Below, one piece after another: positions 43,363-54,708 of a stretch of DNA of 64,000 bases. The translations under genes were made by a program, and so were the position numbers. A model generated the notes under the pieces. That model did not search any database and was not told the DNA's origin. It worked only from the letters and a program-made list of their open reading frames with translations. Source of the DNA: Coleophoma eucalyptorum (lineage: Eukaryota; Ascomycota; Leotiomycetes; Helotiales; Dermateaceae); the NCBI GenBank assembly GCA_026120035.1, contig JALRME010000050.1, positions 62,001-126,000 of the forward strand, given 5' to 3'. How positions within the stretch are numbered: position 1 is the first letter of the stretch; each line of letters opens with the position of its first letter.

Positions 43363-45313
43363 AGCAGATATTGAGATAAAGGTTTAGTCCAGAACGTATG
43401 GTAATCGTATCTAGGCCTCGAGTGGTGGAACCGTCAGTAGTACTGTGAAGAACTCAGATCTATCAACGATCAGCTACGCATTGAGAAGAGGTTGCTCGTC
43501 AATTTTAAGTGTAGTTGACAACTGCGATTATGGGAATCCTTGTAGGAATAGCAAGGATTCAATGATCGGAGTAATATGCTTTGCAGAAGCGAGATAAGAT
43601 GGGTCTCATTTGAGTGGTTATTTATTGGATACGAGTGAGAAGTGTGGTGGTACAACCATCTCGGCAGCAGCATCATTCAGTCGCTTAACCATGCTGCCGC
43701 GGGGGCATACTTCTCTTATTGAATCTGGCCGAAAGGAGAACTACCTGCATGCTAACAGTGAGGCTCACCCGAACTGCTTTATTTCTTTGAAGCTTGTATA
43801 GTCTATGACCTGACTTTGGCAGGAGTCATGCGATTAACAACATCTATTTCTCAAATCACCCTATTAAGATTTCAACTGCTGCTGTTATGCGTCACTCAAT
43901 CTCAATTGCTTTTAGTTCTAGTACCAGCTTACGTGTTTTGTTGTCCACCCACCTATCTCCACGTAACGTTCGTAATCCATGCAGAGCAACCAGTTTAGCA
44001 AAATATCTCTCCGCTGCGACGCTGTCACTTATGCACCAACTGTGGAGAAGGGAACGACTGATGGCTGACATTTGCCGCTCGAGGCGATGGCACTCAGTGC
44101 TGACAGGTGACAGCTTACATAATTGCCTTGAGATGAATAAGTGGGCGGGATTTGATTCTATCACGCTTTGGGTCGGCTATCGGTAATTGAGAAGGGAAAG
44201 GTTTTCTTCATGCAGCTGTAGATGGGAACTATATCTTATCAGCATGAGATAAGCAAAAGGCGTTGGGGGAGACATTGATCTTGCTCTGAGCCTTTATCAA
44301 CATTGTGCACAGTATCATTGAATTCATCGAGGGTTGCCAGTGGTGTATGGAAATAGTTTGACATTGCCCTCGAAACTTGTAATACGGTCAAGTTAGGCAA
44401 TATGGATCTGAAGCATCGTCTCATTGTATCAGATGTCTTGGTGGACGGTTTGAATTGATTTAAAGGAAAGACTCGAAGGAGAGTGTGTGCTGTTAAGGTT
44501 ATCGATAATGATAATTACCGCTGTGCTTGGTTGTTGAATTGATGTTGCAAGCCCATATTATGGTGTGCATTAGCACGGTCCCTAGGTACTCACTCAAATA
44601 CCTCCTTTCCGGTGACCTAATTTCATGATTTTTGTAGTTACTCCGTCGCCAAGACTGCTTCTGCTACCCCAAATTCGGGTTCATTTACTTCTAATTCGTG
44701 TTGGTAGATAAATATGGATCCCTAACCTCCAACGCTTCGTTGACATTTACATAAAGAACGAGGGCAATGGCGGTAGCATTGCTCGTGTTATTGGCTTGTT
44801 CACTGACGTAAACGTGATCATGGACGATACTTCATGACCGCGTTGACACACTAATTTTCCAATCGCTACGAGCTGACCGACTGTTCCTATTTGGCTCGGA
44901 ATAACCCCAATCAGGTGGGAAGGGTGGTCAACATCTTGTGGTCCAGATCCAGGAAGGAATCGACCAAGTCACGTGGATTCGGAATGCCTGAGCTTTTCGG
45001 AATGACCAAGAGCGGAACTCTTCCTTCCTTTCCATTTTGTGGCAACGAGGCTAATGGATGGCAACTACTCGTGTATGCATCCTCATCACGACTCTGAATA
45101 AACCCCCACCGTGACTCCCACATTGCTGCTTCGATGTATTGGCGCTAATCGGAGTGAACGCGGGGTTGCGGGGTTGTGGGGAATGCGGAACCAGAAATCC
45201 TGGAGAAAGGAATAGGTTATAGTCTTATATAAGATCTTCACAAGACTTTGTCCATCTCGCTGTATTCATTCTTCCCCATCACCACCTTTCTAAACCATTT
45301 CGCCGTCGCAAAG
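43363..45313. other. Intergenic region
   Basis: Several short frames (for example 43816-43998, 43887-44186 and 44239-44424) have no motif or homologue-like pattern. Pyrimidine-rich sequence directly before 45314 is the likely 5' UTR of the MFS gene. Confidence 0.45.
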
Positions 45314-47097
45314 ATGACTTCTCTCACTCCACCTCCAACCGACCCGGATAAGAAAATCGATATCGAGGAATTAAGTGTCGTCCACGGAGGAGAAAATGGT
45401 GTTGATGCGGCAGCTCTGAAGCGTCTTACGAGGAAGTGCGACCTGCACGTGGTGCCCCCGCTGTTTGTACTCTTCCTCTTGGCCTTCCTCGATCGCACAA
45501 ACATAGGCAACGCACGCATCCAGGGGTTAGAGGCCTCTCTTAACATGGAGGGAAATGATTACAACATAGTTTTATTCATCTTCTTCATTCCATATATTTT
45601 GCTGGAGGTACCAAGCAATATCATTATTAAAAAGATTGCACCTAGCACGTGGCTGGCCGGCATTATGGTGTTTTGGGGTAAGTCGTTCCTCGCTACGTCG
45701 AAAGAGTGTCTGCTAGAACGATTTATAGGCATCGCCACCATTGGACAAGGATTAGTTCGCAATTTTGGAGGTTTGGTCGCCATGCGATTTGTTGTTGGTG
45801 TCTTTGAAGCCGGCCTTTTCCCAGGTACCTCCTCTCGTCATTGATATGCATAGACATCGCTAACGGAGACGGCTACAGGTTGCATCTACCTTATATCCAT
45901 GTACTACGAACGATACGAACTCCAGTGGAGGTTGACGATGTTTTTCACAGCTAGCATCATTGCTGGTGCTTTTGGCGGCGTATGTCTCCCTATCTCTCGA
46001 ATGAATGAATCTAAGTTGCCAAATATAGTTGCTAGCATACGCTCTTGCGAAGATGGACGGTATCGGTGGTTACGAGGGATGGCGATGGATCTTCATTATA
46101 GAAGGACTGTTGACCGTGGTCATTGGTTTAATTTCAAAATTCTGGGTCTGTGACTGGCCTGATACGGCAGGTTTCCTGACAAACGAAGAACGTGCTATGC
46201 TGGTACAGAAGCTGGCAACCGATGCTGGGGACGCGCAGATGAACCGACTTGACAAGAAAGCAGCCAGAAGAGTCTTCACAGACTGGAAGATTTACGTCGG
46301 AACTTTGTGAGTACCGCATGAGTCAACGATAATACATCATTACTGACGAGGGAAGTATGTACATGGGTGTTGTTACCACTGGCTACTCCACAAGCTTTTT
46401 CATACCAACTATCCTACGTGTAAGTTATCATCCTGGTAAATAATGCTCCTCTCACTCACAGTTAAACTCTAGCAAATGGGCTATACTGCAGCAATGTCCC
46501 AGATTCTTAGCATTCCAATCTTTGTTGCTGCCACCATTGTCGCTCTCTGTATCGCTGTTGCCACCGATAAGCTCCGTCATCGATATTCATTCATCATGCT
46601 AGGCGTCGCTGTCGGTGCTATTGGATATAGCATCCTACTAGCCATGGACAGTGTCACTGTCAGAGTACGATATATGGCATGCTTCTTCATCGTCATCGGC
46701 GGCTATATTGCGCAGCCCATTACGTTAGCCTGGCTCTCTAACCAGGTAAGGACCCCTTCCATAAATAAGCAGCTTTAATCTAAACATTTCTGAATAGATG
46801 GGAGGTCATTACAAACGATCATTGGCCGCAGCCATACAGATTGGGATTGGAAATTGTGGTGGAATCGTGGCAAGCAACATCTTTATAAAGGATGAAGCTC
46901 CACACTACCCAACCGGCTTTGGGACGGCCATGTCTTTGTTGTTTTTTTGTGGTGTCATGGCTACTGTTATGTTCTTTGGTCTTAAATATGAGAACAAGAA
47001 GCGCGACAGTGGTGGGCGCGACTATAGATACAACGCAGACCCCTCGGAGCTGGAGAACATGGGAGATGACCATCCTAGCTTTAGATTCACTACATAA
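45314..47097 (+). CDS. MFS transporter, anion:cation symporter (Dal5/Tna1-like)
   Basis: Seven exons (45314-45677, 45729-45824, 45879-45979, 46029-46306, 46356-46419, 46473-46745, 46798-47097) join in phase to 491 aa; the introns are 49-54 bases. This is a plasma-membrane proton symporter for small organic anions or vitamins (allantoate, nicotinate or similar; substrate not deducible). Motifs: LLAFLDRTNIGNARIQGLE (loop 2-3 signature of the family), VPSNIIIKK, GQGLVRNFGGLVAMRFVVGV, EAGLFPGCIYLISMYYERYE, GWRWIFIIEGLLTVV, WPDTAGFL and a conserved late segment LAWLSNQMGGHYKRSLAAAI. Twelve transmembrane segments are expected. The N-terminal cytosolic tail includes an acidic stretch. The length is normal and no lesion was found. 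Confidence 0.92.
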
Positions 47098-47568
47098 GAG
47101 AGGAGTTCCAATGAGATGTATATAGGCGAAGTTTATAACATCCATATTAGAATTCTATCCTTGCAAATATATTTATCAACATCCACAGCTTTTGAGATCT
47201 CTACCTAGGACTTTCACGTTGATTGGTTTGGTAATCATGTAACGAGAGGGGTCAAGAACACACAGTTCGGTAAATACATAGAAGGGTTCTGTTCGCTAGC
47301 GGGCTACCCGGAAAATCATGCACTAAGCACCTTGTTAAATTACCAATTATGCGTTCAAGAAAAAAGTATGATGATTGCCGCACGTTGAATCACAGAGTGC
47401 GAACAACTCAATCCTCAATTTATGAATATTGAACTCCGTTGAACGATTGTTGTGACGTAACCCAAGCCAAGTTTCCTTCAATAGCACCTGACTAATCGCT
47501 TGCGTAATGTAGCTATTAAAGAGAGTATTGTTTTGTTCATGATTGCCGATCTTTGTTTCAGCTATTTC
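47098..47568. other. Intergenic region
   Basis: 3' flank of the MFS gene. Nothing recognised. Confidence 0.4.
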
Positions 47569-47940
47569 TCAACTTAATCGAACAAGTGCAGCAAGGCCCG
47601 AATTCTTCTCCATTGATTGATCTACATAGACGCACCCTCCATATTGAGAGAGCAGGACAAGAATAACTTGGCTCCGACGTGAGCGGATTACTTCCGCAGT
47701 GTAGTTGATGTAGCGTACAATAGTATAGTCCATTGCTATAGTTCCGCCAGCCACTCGTCTAGGCTTCTCGGCTTCGGCTACCGCCGTCCGAAGATCCTCA
47801 AGGAACGTATGGAAAATGGAAACTTGACGCTTATCCTTCTTCCACACACTTTCCACGTCGCATCGCCACCACAGCAAAATACCATAGTACAGGAATGTCT
47901 GTCCTGGCCCATAGCTTGACCGAGATCGCCGCTAGCCCCA
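47569..47940 (-). CDS. Unassigned reading frame, possibly a gene fragment
   Basis: Minus-strand frame of about 120 codons without an ATG at its 5' end. It reads YGPGQTFLYYGILLWW, SIFHTFLEDLRTAVAEAEKP, MDYTIVRYINYTAEVIRSRR and SQVILVLLSQYGGCVYV. The composition is protein-like and an AG precedes it (CTAG near 47931), so it could be a 3' exon. No partner exon could be placed and the family is unknown. Confidence 0.3.
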
Positions 47941-48836
47941 CAGCTAATGCTTTAGCTAGATGAAATAGGGGAAATGTGCTGAAACATACGCATATTGGAT
48001 ACATGGGATGGTGGCTCCTCTGGAGATGACCTTCTATACCGCAAATAGACGTCACAAGACTTCGTGTTGCCTCCATTCAGTCCACTAGTCGCAACATTGC
48101 AAAACTACCACCAAATCTCTTCGGCTTCACCTGCTTATGCTATACGGATAAGCTGCGGCTTATAGCTTCACTACTTCCAATCCTTCATCTCTTGGCTAAA
48201 AGCAAACCTGCGGCATCTTCTTACCGCCTGTCTATACGCTAGTTCCCACGGTTGGCTCATACGCTTACTTTGACAGTTTGCGACTAAGAAGGTCCGATGG
48301 CATGTTAAGCGGATTCTGAACAGCTCTTCAGGACTTTATAGAACTTTTGCGCCGCTGGATTGAGATGCTAAAGCGGACTATCTTTCTTCCAAACGTTCTT
48401 TCAAGACTTCTTTGGGTTACAGATGACTCTAGAGTGTTTCACAATATAGCTTTGAGTATATGAAACGGGAACTCCCAACACTTGGGCATGATTCTCGCTT
48501 AAAAGGGGGTCCTCTGACCACGTAGAGCACGGCTTTGAAACTGCATAATCTGATGAAACGCCGTCTACTTAAGCACGCAAACCTTGCTCAATGCTTCTTC
48601 CCTTCCTTTTTCTCTGGTCGATCTGTTCTTCTATCTGTATATTTGCCTTTTCGCGAAGTGCCCTGAAGATGATCATTTTGTGATAGAGTCGCAGAATCCC
48701 TGAAGCCATCCATCCATCCGACCATCCATCCAACCCGCACTGCACTGCACTACACTGTACCGTCCTAGATGGACTTAGCCCATTCGAAATCTTGAACTGA
48801 ATTGAACTGCATGCCCGTACTTAGCGAGAAGACACC
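47941..48836. other. Intergenic region with simple repeats before the coiled-coil gene
   Basis: (CCAT)n-type repeats lie at about 48706-48733 and CACTG repeats at about 48738-48757, within 130 bases of the next start codon. No gene was recognised. Confidence 0.45.
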
Positions 48837-50225
48837 ATGTCCCAATCTTACCCAGCCCCCGAATTCACCCAGCCAGCGTTTATCCGGACCAAGGACGCGG
48901 ATGAGCTCAGTGTCGATGGCGATGAGGATTCCAAGCGCATCCAAGAAGAGGAGCTGGCCTACTGGAACGAGATCCGCCTGAAGCGACAGGAAGAGGAGCT
49001 GAATCACTGGAACGGAGCGCGCCCAGGTCCATCACAACCGAGCCAGAATCGCGGTCTTGGTGAAAGCTTTGTTGATTTTTTGTATGAAGAGTTAGAGTCT
49101 GAGAATGGCCCAGGTGCGAAGGCTGGTGATCCTGGTCGTAACCAGACAGAAGACCTGATCATCAACCGGGGCGTTGAAGTTGCTGGTCCTCAAAGACAGG
49201 CCAAGAAAGAGAATGTGGATGCAAGAGAGCCAGACAAGAAGCGTTTGTCAAAACAGTCAGAATCGGATTCAAAGGGGTCGGAACAGGCAAAGAAGAAGGA
49301 AGAAGCTGCTAAATTGGAGGAGTTAAGGATGTTGGAAGCAGAGCTAAAGAGGCTGGAAGAAGCTAAGAAGCTGGAAGAGCTGAGAAAGTTGGAAGAAGAA
49401 CTAAAGAGATTGGAAGAAGCTAAGGAATTGGAAGCAAAGGAGATGGCTGGAGCACAAGAGTCAGAAGATGCAAAAAGATTAGAAGATGCCAAGAAGCTGG
49501 AAGAAACTAACAAGCTGGAAGAAGCCAAAAAGTTGGAAGAAGCAAAGAAGTTGGAAGAAGCCAAGAAACTGGAGGAAGATAAGAAGCTGGAAGAAGCTAA
49601 GGAGCTGGAAGCAAAGGAATTAGCTAAAGCTCAAGAGCTAGAGGAAGCAAAGAAGATAGCAGAAGCTAAAGAGTTGGAAGCGAAAGAATTGGCTAAAGCT
49701 CAAGAGCTAGAAGACGCAAATAAACTGGAGGAAGCCAAGGCTTTGGAAAGGAAGAGGATAGAACAGGAGTCGATGGACGCCATGAATGCTATGAATGCTG
49801 TGTTGGCCCAGAACACAGCAAAGGTAGAGAAGATGGTGCAAGCGGAGACATCGACGGAACAGGGGCATGAAGAAGACATCGAACAAGATCGAGCTCCATC
49901 TTTAACCTATGACTCGGATAGTCACGATGAACGCGAAGAGCACGATATACCCGCTGCGGCCTCGAGTCTGGAAGGTACAAGCAACGCAGTCACTGAGGCA
50001 GACACAGATTCTTTCCAGGAACATGTGGAGTCAGAGAACGGCATCATATCGCAATTGCCTGTGGGAGAAGATAGTGACAAAAAGCGTACTGAAAAGCGAG
50101 ACCAGGAAATCAAGCTGCTGAGTCTGAAGCGCTTAGAAATGCGGGAAAGCCGCAACGTACCTATAATACCCGACGGAAAGAAGGAGGTCAAAATATTATC
50201 CCTGATGAGAACGAAGAAGTTGTAG
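48837..50225 (+). CDS. Long charged-helix (coiled-coil/SAH) protein
   Basis: Single exon, 462 aa, ATG start. The N terminus is hydrophilic (QEEELAYWNEIRLKRQEEEL has the look of a paired YWNE/HWNG repeat). Residues about 145-320 are almost entirely E/K/A/L repeats (KKLEEAKKLEEA, AKELEAKELAKAQELE), compatible with a coiled coil or a stable single alpha helix. The C-terminal third is acidic and disordered, then basic. SLTYDSDSH and the ending VKILSLMRTKKL match the gene at 2639-3343. There is no enzyme motif, signal or membrane segment. A scaffold-like role is plausible but unproven. The repeat run could change length by slippage. Confidence 0.75.
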   Translation: MSQSYPAPEFTQPAFIRTKDADELSVDGDEDSKRIQEEELAYWNEIRLKRQEEELNHWNGARPGPSQPSQNRGLGESFVDFLYEELESENGPGAKAGDPGRNQTEDLIINRGVEVAGPQRQAKKENVDAREPDKKRLSKQSESDSKGSEQAKKKEEAAKLEELRMLEAELKRLEEAKKLEELRKLEEELKRLEEAKELEAKEMAGAQESEDAKRLEDAKKLEETNKLEEAKKLEEAKKLEEAKKLEEDKKLEEAKELEAKELAKAQELEEAKKIAEAKELEAKELAKAQELEDANKLEEAKALERKRIEQESMDAMNAMNAVLAQNTAKVEKMVQAETSTEQGHEEDIEQDRAPSLTYDSDSHDEREEHDIPAAASSLEGTSNAVTEADTDSFQEHVESENGIISQLPVGEDSDKKRTEKRDQEIKLLSLKRLEMRESRNVPIIPDGKKEVKILSLMRTKKL

Positions 50226-51733
50226 ATAGATATTCGCAGCGCCAGGTTATTTCTAGGGCGACTATTACTTCCTGAAGACAGGAGATTCAACAATACAACC
50301 CATTTTTGAAGCCTTTCTCATACCCAGACCTCGAGAGATTTCTCCGCAATTCTGTTGTGACAATAACAAAGCTTTCATCACTCTTGCTCTGAATTTGGTC
50401 TTCTCTGTAATGTCTTGAACAGCCTTAACGGCCACACTGAAAGAATTGATTTGATGCCTAAGATCTAGCAAACTTCACATGTCACCCTCTGCAGCTCGGT
50501 CTAGGAGGAGTCTTTCATAGCCTGTCATTGACAATAGCCCACACTAAAATCTTTTCAAGTTATCAATTTTATTACCAACCAGACGATTTGGGTCTGTAGA
50601 TTCTCTAGGCCTGGTATTCGGGTCCAGTTGAACAATGCGCTGGGCTATTCTTAGAATTGACTCGAATGAGAATTTATATTCTCTTAGCAAAGTCTGACAC
50701 GAGGCGGGTAGACATATACTCGACCATCGGTCGCTAACTAGATCTTAAAACTAGTTCTCTTATTTGGCTGAGACATGTACTAAGTATATTGGGGAAAAAA
50801 TTCTAATAGCCCAAGAGTTCTAAGCTATGAAATGTTTTGGTTTTAATAAATTGCCGTTAGCTCGAAAGAAAAAGCGAAAATGTCAAAGCGATAAGTTAAC
50901 GTTGTCGGAATCGTCGTTGGTAGGCAAACAAAAAAGGCTCGGTATGCTCGGTATGCTCGGTATCCTTTAAAAAGTGGTGTGAAACATAGTACCGTCCATG
51001 AGCTTGTTTGTATTCCGCAAAGCAGGGGTCGTTGTGGAGGAATCAGACCAGATTTTGAGGCCAGCCTTGTGTATAGGAGCCTGTTGTCGCGTTCGAAATG
51101 CGGAGGATGACCCTTCTTTTTAGGCGGCAGTGGTATTTCTACGAGATTAGATTATCATGAGATTAAATTGTCTTTGTTGTTGTGTTGTCAAAATGAGGGA
51201 TTTAGCCCCCAACGGCCGAAAGTGGAGTGAGATCTGGCGATGTTCCTCAATTCGGTTATAGAACCGCTCTATCTGCATGAACCTCAAACATCATGTCCGA
51301 TTGCTGTCAGCCTTACAGAAAGCTTGCATCGGCGCCGGTTTTCAAGATATTGCAGTAAACTGAAGCAGTTCGTTCGGTTGGGTGATCGCTCGCCTATACA
51401 GGTAAGTGTCTCCCCTTAATATCGTCTCTGCTTTCCTAGGCTGGAAGCCTCCGAATTTTGAGCTGCCTATGCAACTCGGGGGTTTTTTATTAGACCAGCA
51501 TAAGCGCCCCGAACACAGCCCCAAGGATAGAGATGGATTATGGACGAGCCTCAATACAAATAAATTCATCTTCCGTACTGTTACAAGGCTGGCCAAGAGA
51601 TGTATAAATCCAAATGCGAGCACGAGCTCAAGCTTGTCTTTCAATGATTACATGTGCGCAAAAGATTTCTATCATATGTAGAACTTTATGAATCACCATT
51701 TTAATACTTTCGTTTAATATATCAACAATCTAA
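50226..51733. other. Intergenic region with a short tandem repeat
   Basis: Three copies of a GCTCGGTAT unit lie at about 50937-50963. Overlapping frames at 51342-51681 on both strands lack motifs. No gene is assigned. Confidence 0.45.
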
Positions 51734-53867
51734 ATGGCCTCAACTATCGAAAAAACTATGGCAGGTCTGGAGCGCATACCCCGCTGGTCGTATTTGAAAA
51801 AACTGGCGTTCATGTTTCTGAGTTTGAGTCTTGGTGCTGCATGCGCGCTTGGGCACCATCTGTTCTATCATCACTTGCATGGGCACACGCCGCCCAGTGC
51901 CTCGTGGACTATCTGGGGCTTTCCCGATCATATTTCACAGCAACAAGTCAACACCGCTGCTGGAAACACGCTGGCTTTTTTCACAAAAGTATTTTTGGCC
52001 ATCGCGGTTGGCGCGGCCCACGATCAGATTAGCTGGAGAACCATCAAGAGCCGTCCGACAGAACTTGGGGCAATAGACACCTTATTTACGTCTCGAGACG
52101 CAGTACCTAGCGCTTTAGATTTCAGACTGTGGTGGAAAATGCCGTTGCCAACCGCTCTGCTTCTCGCGTTCTGGTACGTATCCGTTGTCACACTTGATGG
52201 GATGTCCATCGCGTACGGCACTTGAATACTGACAACTTATCCAGGCTCCTCCCTCTCGCACCACTCATCACTCCGTCAACTCTCACTATTGAGACGAAAC
52301 TAGTAAACAGCACTACGAAGACGCAAGTACCCCGAGTGGACTTCAGGAGCATGAACTTTGCAACTCTTCCGTGGACATATACGGATTACGAAAAGTCAAT
52401 GGGCACGACTGAAGAGCACGTTGAAACATTCCACATTGAATACGAAAAGCCCCAATTCGCTGTGAAGAAGGCGATTGAGGGGTCGCTTATCTCGAATGCG
52501 ATTCAGATAATCAAGGCCCCTGGGCCAAACTCAACATGGAGCCTGGATTTTCCTGGGCCAGCATTGGAATGCACCGCTCTCGAAGACGGCGAGCAACTCA
52601 GGACGGACATCCTGAGCCAGATCCAAGCATCTGGCTCGCAGTATCCATATCTCTCTTGGGTTCCAGGGGATAATGGTAGCCTGCCATTCACCGTCTCAAA
52701 TACTTCATACACGCTTAATTCAGGAACTCTTGGCGGCACTCCCCTTTCCCTCTACATAATGGTACCACAATCAAATATTTCTAGCCCAGAGCTGAGTACT
52801 GATACAAGCGATAATATCAAGTATCTGCAAAATACTACCCAGCTTCTGGAATGTACACTGCAAAACGTGACTTACAAGGCTGATTTCAGCTATCAGAGTT
52901 GGAATCAAGATATCAAACTCAGCATATCGACTCCCATGAATAATATTACCTCTATACCATCTTTGAACAGAAATTTAGATGACGCAGTCAATGTTAATTG
53001 GGACCCAAGCTACACATATATAACCCTGGATCAACTAGAGGTGGAGACTTTCGCCTATCAATCGGTGATGGATGCTTTTACATCCATGTTCATAGGAAGC
53101 GTCTCCTGTGGTGAATCGCCGGTTGAAAGTAAGTCTTCAACCCAATTCTCGGTCGACACATCGATGCCGATGACGCCACTATCCAAAGCAAGAGAGATGA
53201 AGAATCTGACCAGTTCACTTGCTTTACAATATGCAAATCTGGGCAACGGGGCCTGGAACGGGATGAGTGTGGACCAGGTGGAGACAACAACACAATCGAT
53301 GTCTGCGATGATAGAAGAAATGTTTCAAAATGTCACGATAAGTCTAATAAGTGAGGCAGCCTTGAAGTAAGTCTATTTTGCTTAGTTGTGCAATTCCACC
53401 TAGCTTTTACGAGCATAACACTACGAGCATAACAATAACCTTTTACAAACAGCCCCAACTACTCATCCCTTTACGCTCCCTCAAACGTTACCGTTAAAAC
53501 ATGGACTTCGAAAAACGTGTATCATTATTCGCCGGGTTTGCTCTGGACCGTCTACGGAACCGCCATCGGCCTATCAACTATCTGTGTTCTGGTAGGATCG
53601 ATGGTGGTGGTGGCGTCGAAAGCCTCGTATAGCAGCCAATTTTCAACTTTTCTCAGAGTTGCGCATAACGTCTCCTTGCCGAACCGGATAGCGCTTGAGG
53701 ATACTAGTGGCAAGGATCCTCTCCCAAAGTACCTGGAAAATATGGTAGTAAAGTTTCCCTCGGAGAATACTTTGATCTCAAATTCGAGAGGCGAGATGCA
53801 GAACATGAGTGGTAATCAGCACGAGATAGATAGAGTCGAGCTGCTGGAACACGAAGGACGACTGTGA
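51734..53867 (+). CDS. Fungal membrane protein with large glycosylated exterior domain
   Basis: Three exons (51734-52173, 52245-53366, 53453-53867) join in phase to 658 aa; the introns are 71 and 86 bases. Three transmembrane helices lie in the N-terminal 160 residues (LAFMFLSLSLGAACALG, LAFFTKVFLAIAVGA, ALLLAFWLLPLAPLI across the first splice junction). About 400 exterior residues follow with roughly a dozen N-glycosylation sequons. A last helix (LLWTVYGTAIGLSTICVLVG) leads to a cytosolic tail. The layout matches a widespread fungal family often labelled formylmethionine-deformylase-like. That label has no support here, as no metallopeptidase motif is present. The function is unknown. Confidence 0.8.
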
Positions 53868-54708
53868 TGATAATGATAATGATAAATTGATAATGATAAT
53901 GGTTTCTAAAAATGATGCCCCGGAGTATATTTGCCTAGGCCCTTGTGGAAAATGTGTTATTTAATCACTGGATGTCGCGACTTTTCGAGTAATAATCCAC
54001 CACCTTATTCACAACCATAGATTGTAGCACCATGCTTTCTTATCTGATCCATTATCTTGGTAGCTATGTCTGAAGAAACTGAAAGTAACATCTACTCCAA
54101 AGATTATGTGAATAGAAGTCGACAGACAAAAGTTTGGTGCTACCATTAACTGCCCATTGCTCCCAAACCTACTTCGGCGCGACCCGCAGAGTGAAATCCG
54201 CAAAGCCATCCAAGAATTCTTCCGATTAGTTAACATGCAAAGATACTTGGCGGTACATGGAGGTTGATTCATCGGAGTGTAACTTGTGAGGCCGTTGCGT
54301 GGAATGGAATGCTCCTTGATTTTATGGAAGTAGATAGATATAGGGAAATTCAATGCATACAAAGAAACAAGCTGAGTGAATCAAGACTACATCGGCGCAG
54401 CCAAGCAGGTAACTCATTTTTTCTTCTCCAAAAGTTTCTACTAGTAATGTAGTATTTTTATTTTTTTTAGGCTATTTAGTTTGGTAGGATTACTAGAAAA
54501 GTTAGCATCATTGAGATACTATATAAGCACGGCACAAGAACTCCCGCATGGGCGCAGCCTTTGTATAAACCCGGTATTGTTCATGGCTTGCTACACAATT
54601 TTGTAAGCCCTAGATGATACGCCCTTGTGATATCGTGTATCACATTCCTCGTTATGGTAATAACATTCAAATATGTTGCAACCCCTTCTATTATCTGAGA
54701 CAAAGAAA
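53868..54708. other. Intergenic region with GATAAT microsatellite
   Basis: TGATAA/GATAAT-type repeats lie at about 53866-53900, immediately after the stop codon. No gene is supported in the rest. Confidence 0.5.

Noticed and set aside
45238..45546. Minus-strand frame opposite the MFS first exon
   Set aside because: It is the antisense of a well-supported transporter exon and has no motif.
51342..51681. Overlapping 90-100 codon frames on both strands
   Set aside because: No motif, no splice partner, and the two strands compete. There is no reason to prefer either as coding.
53866..53900. GATAAT repeats as a possible GATA-factor control element
   Set aside because: They lie immediately 3' of a stop codon in a low-complexity run. 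A microsatellite is the simpler explanation.
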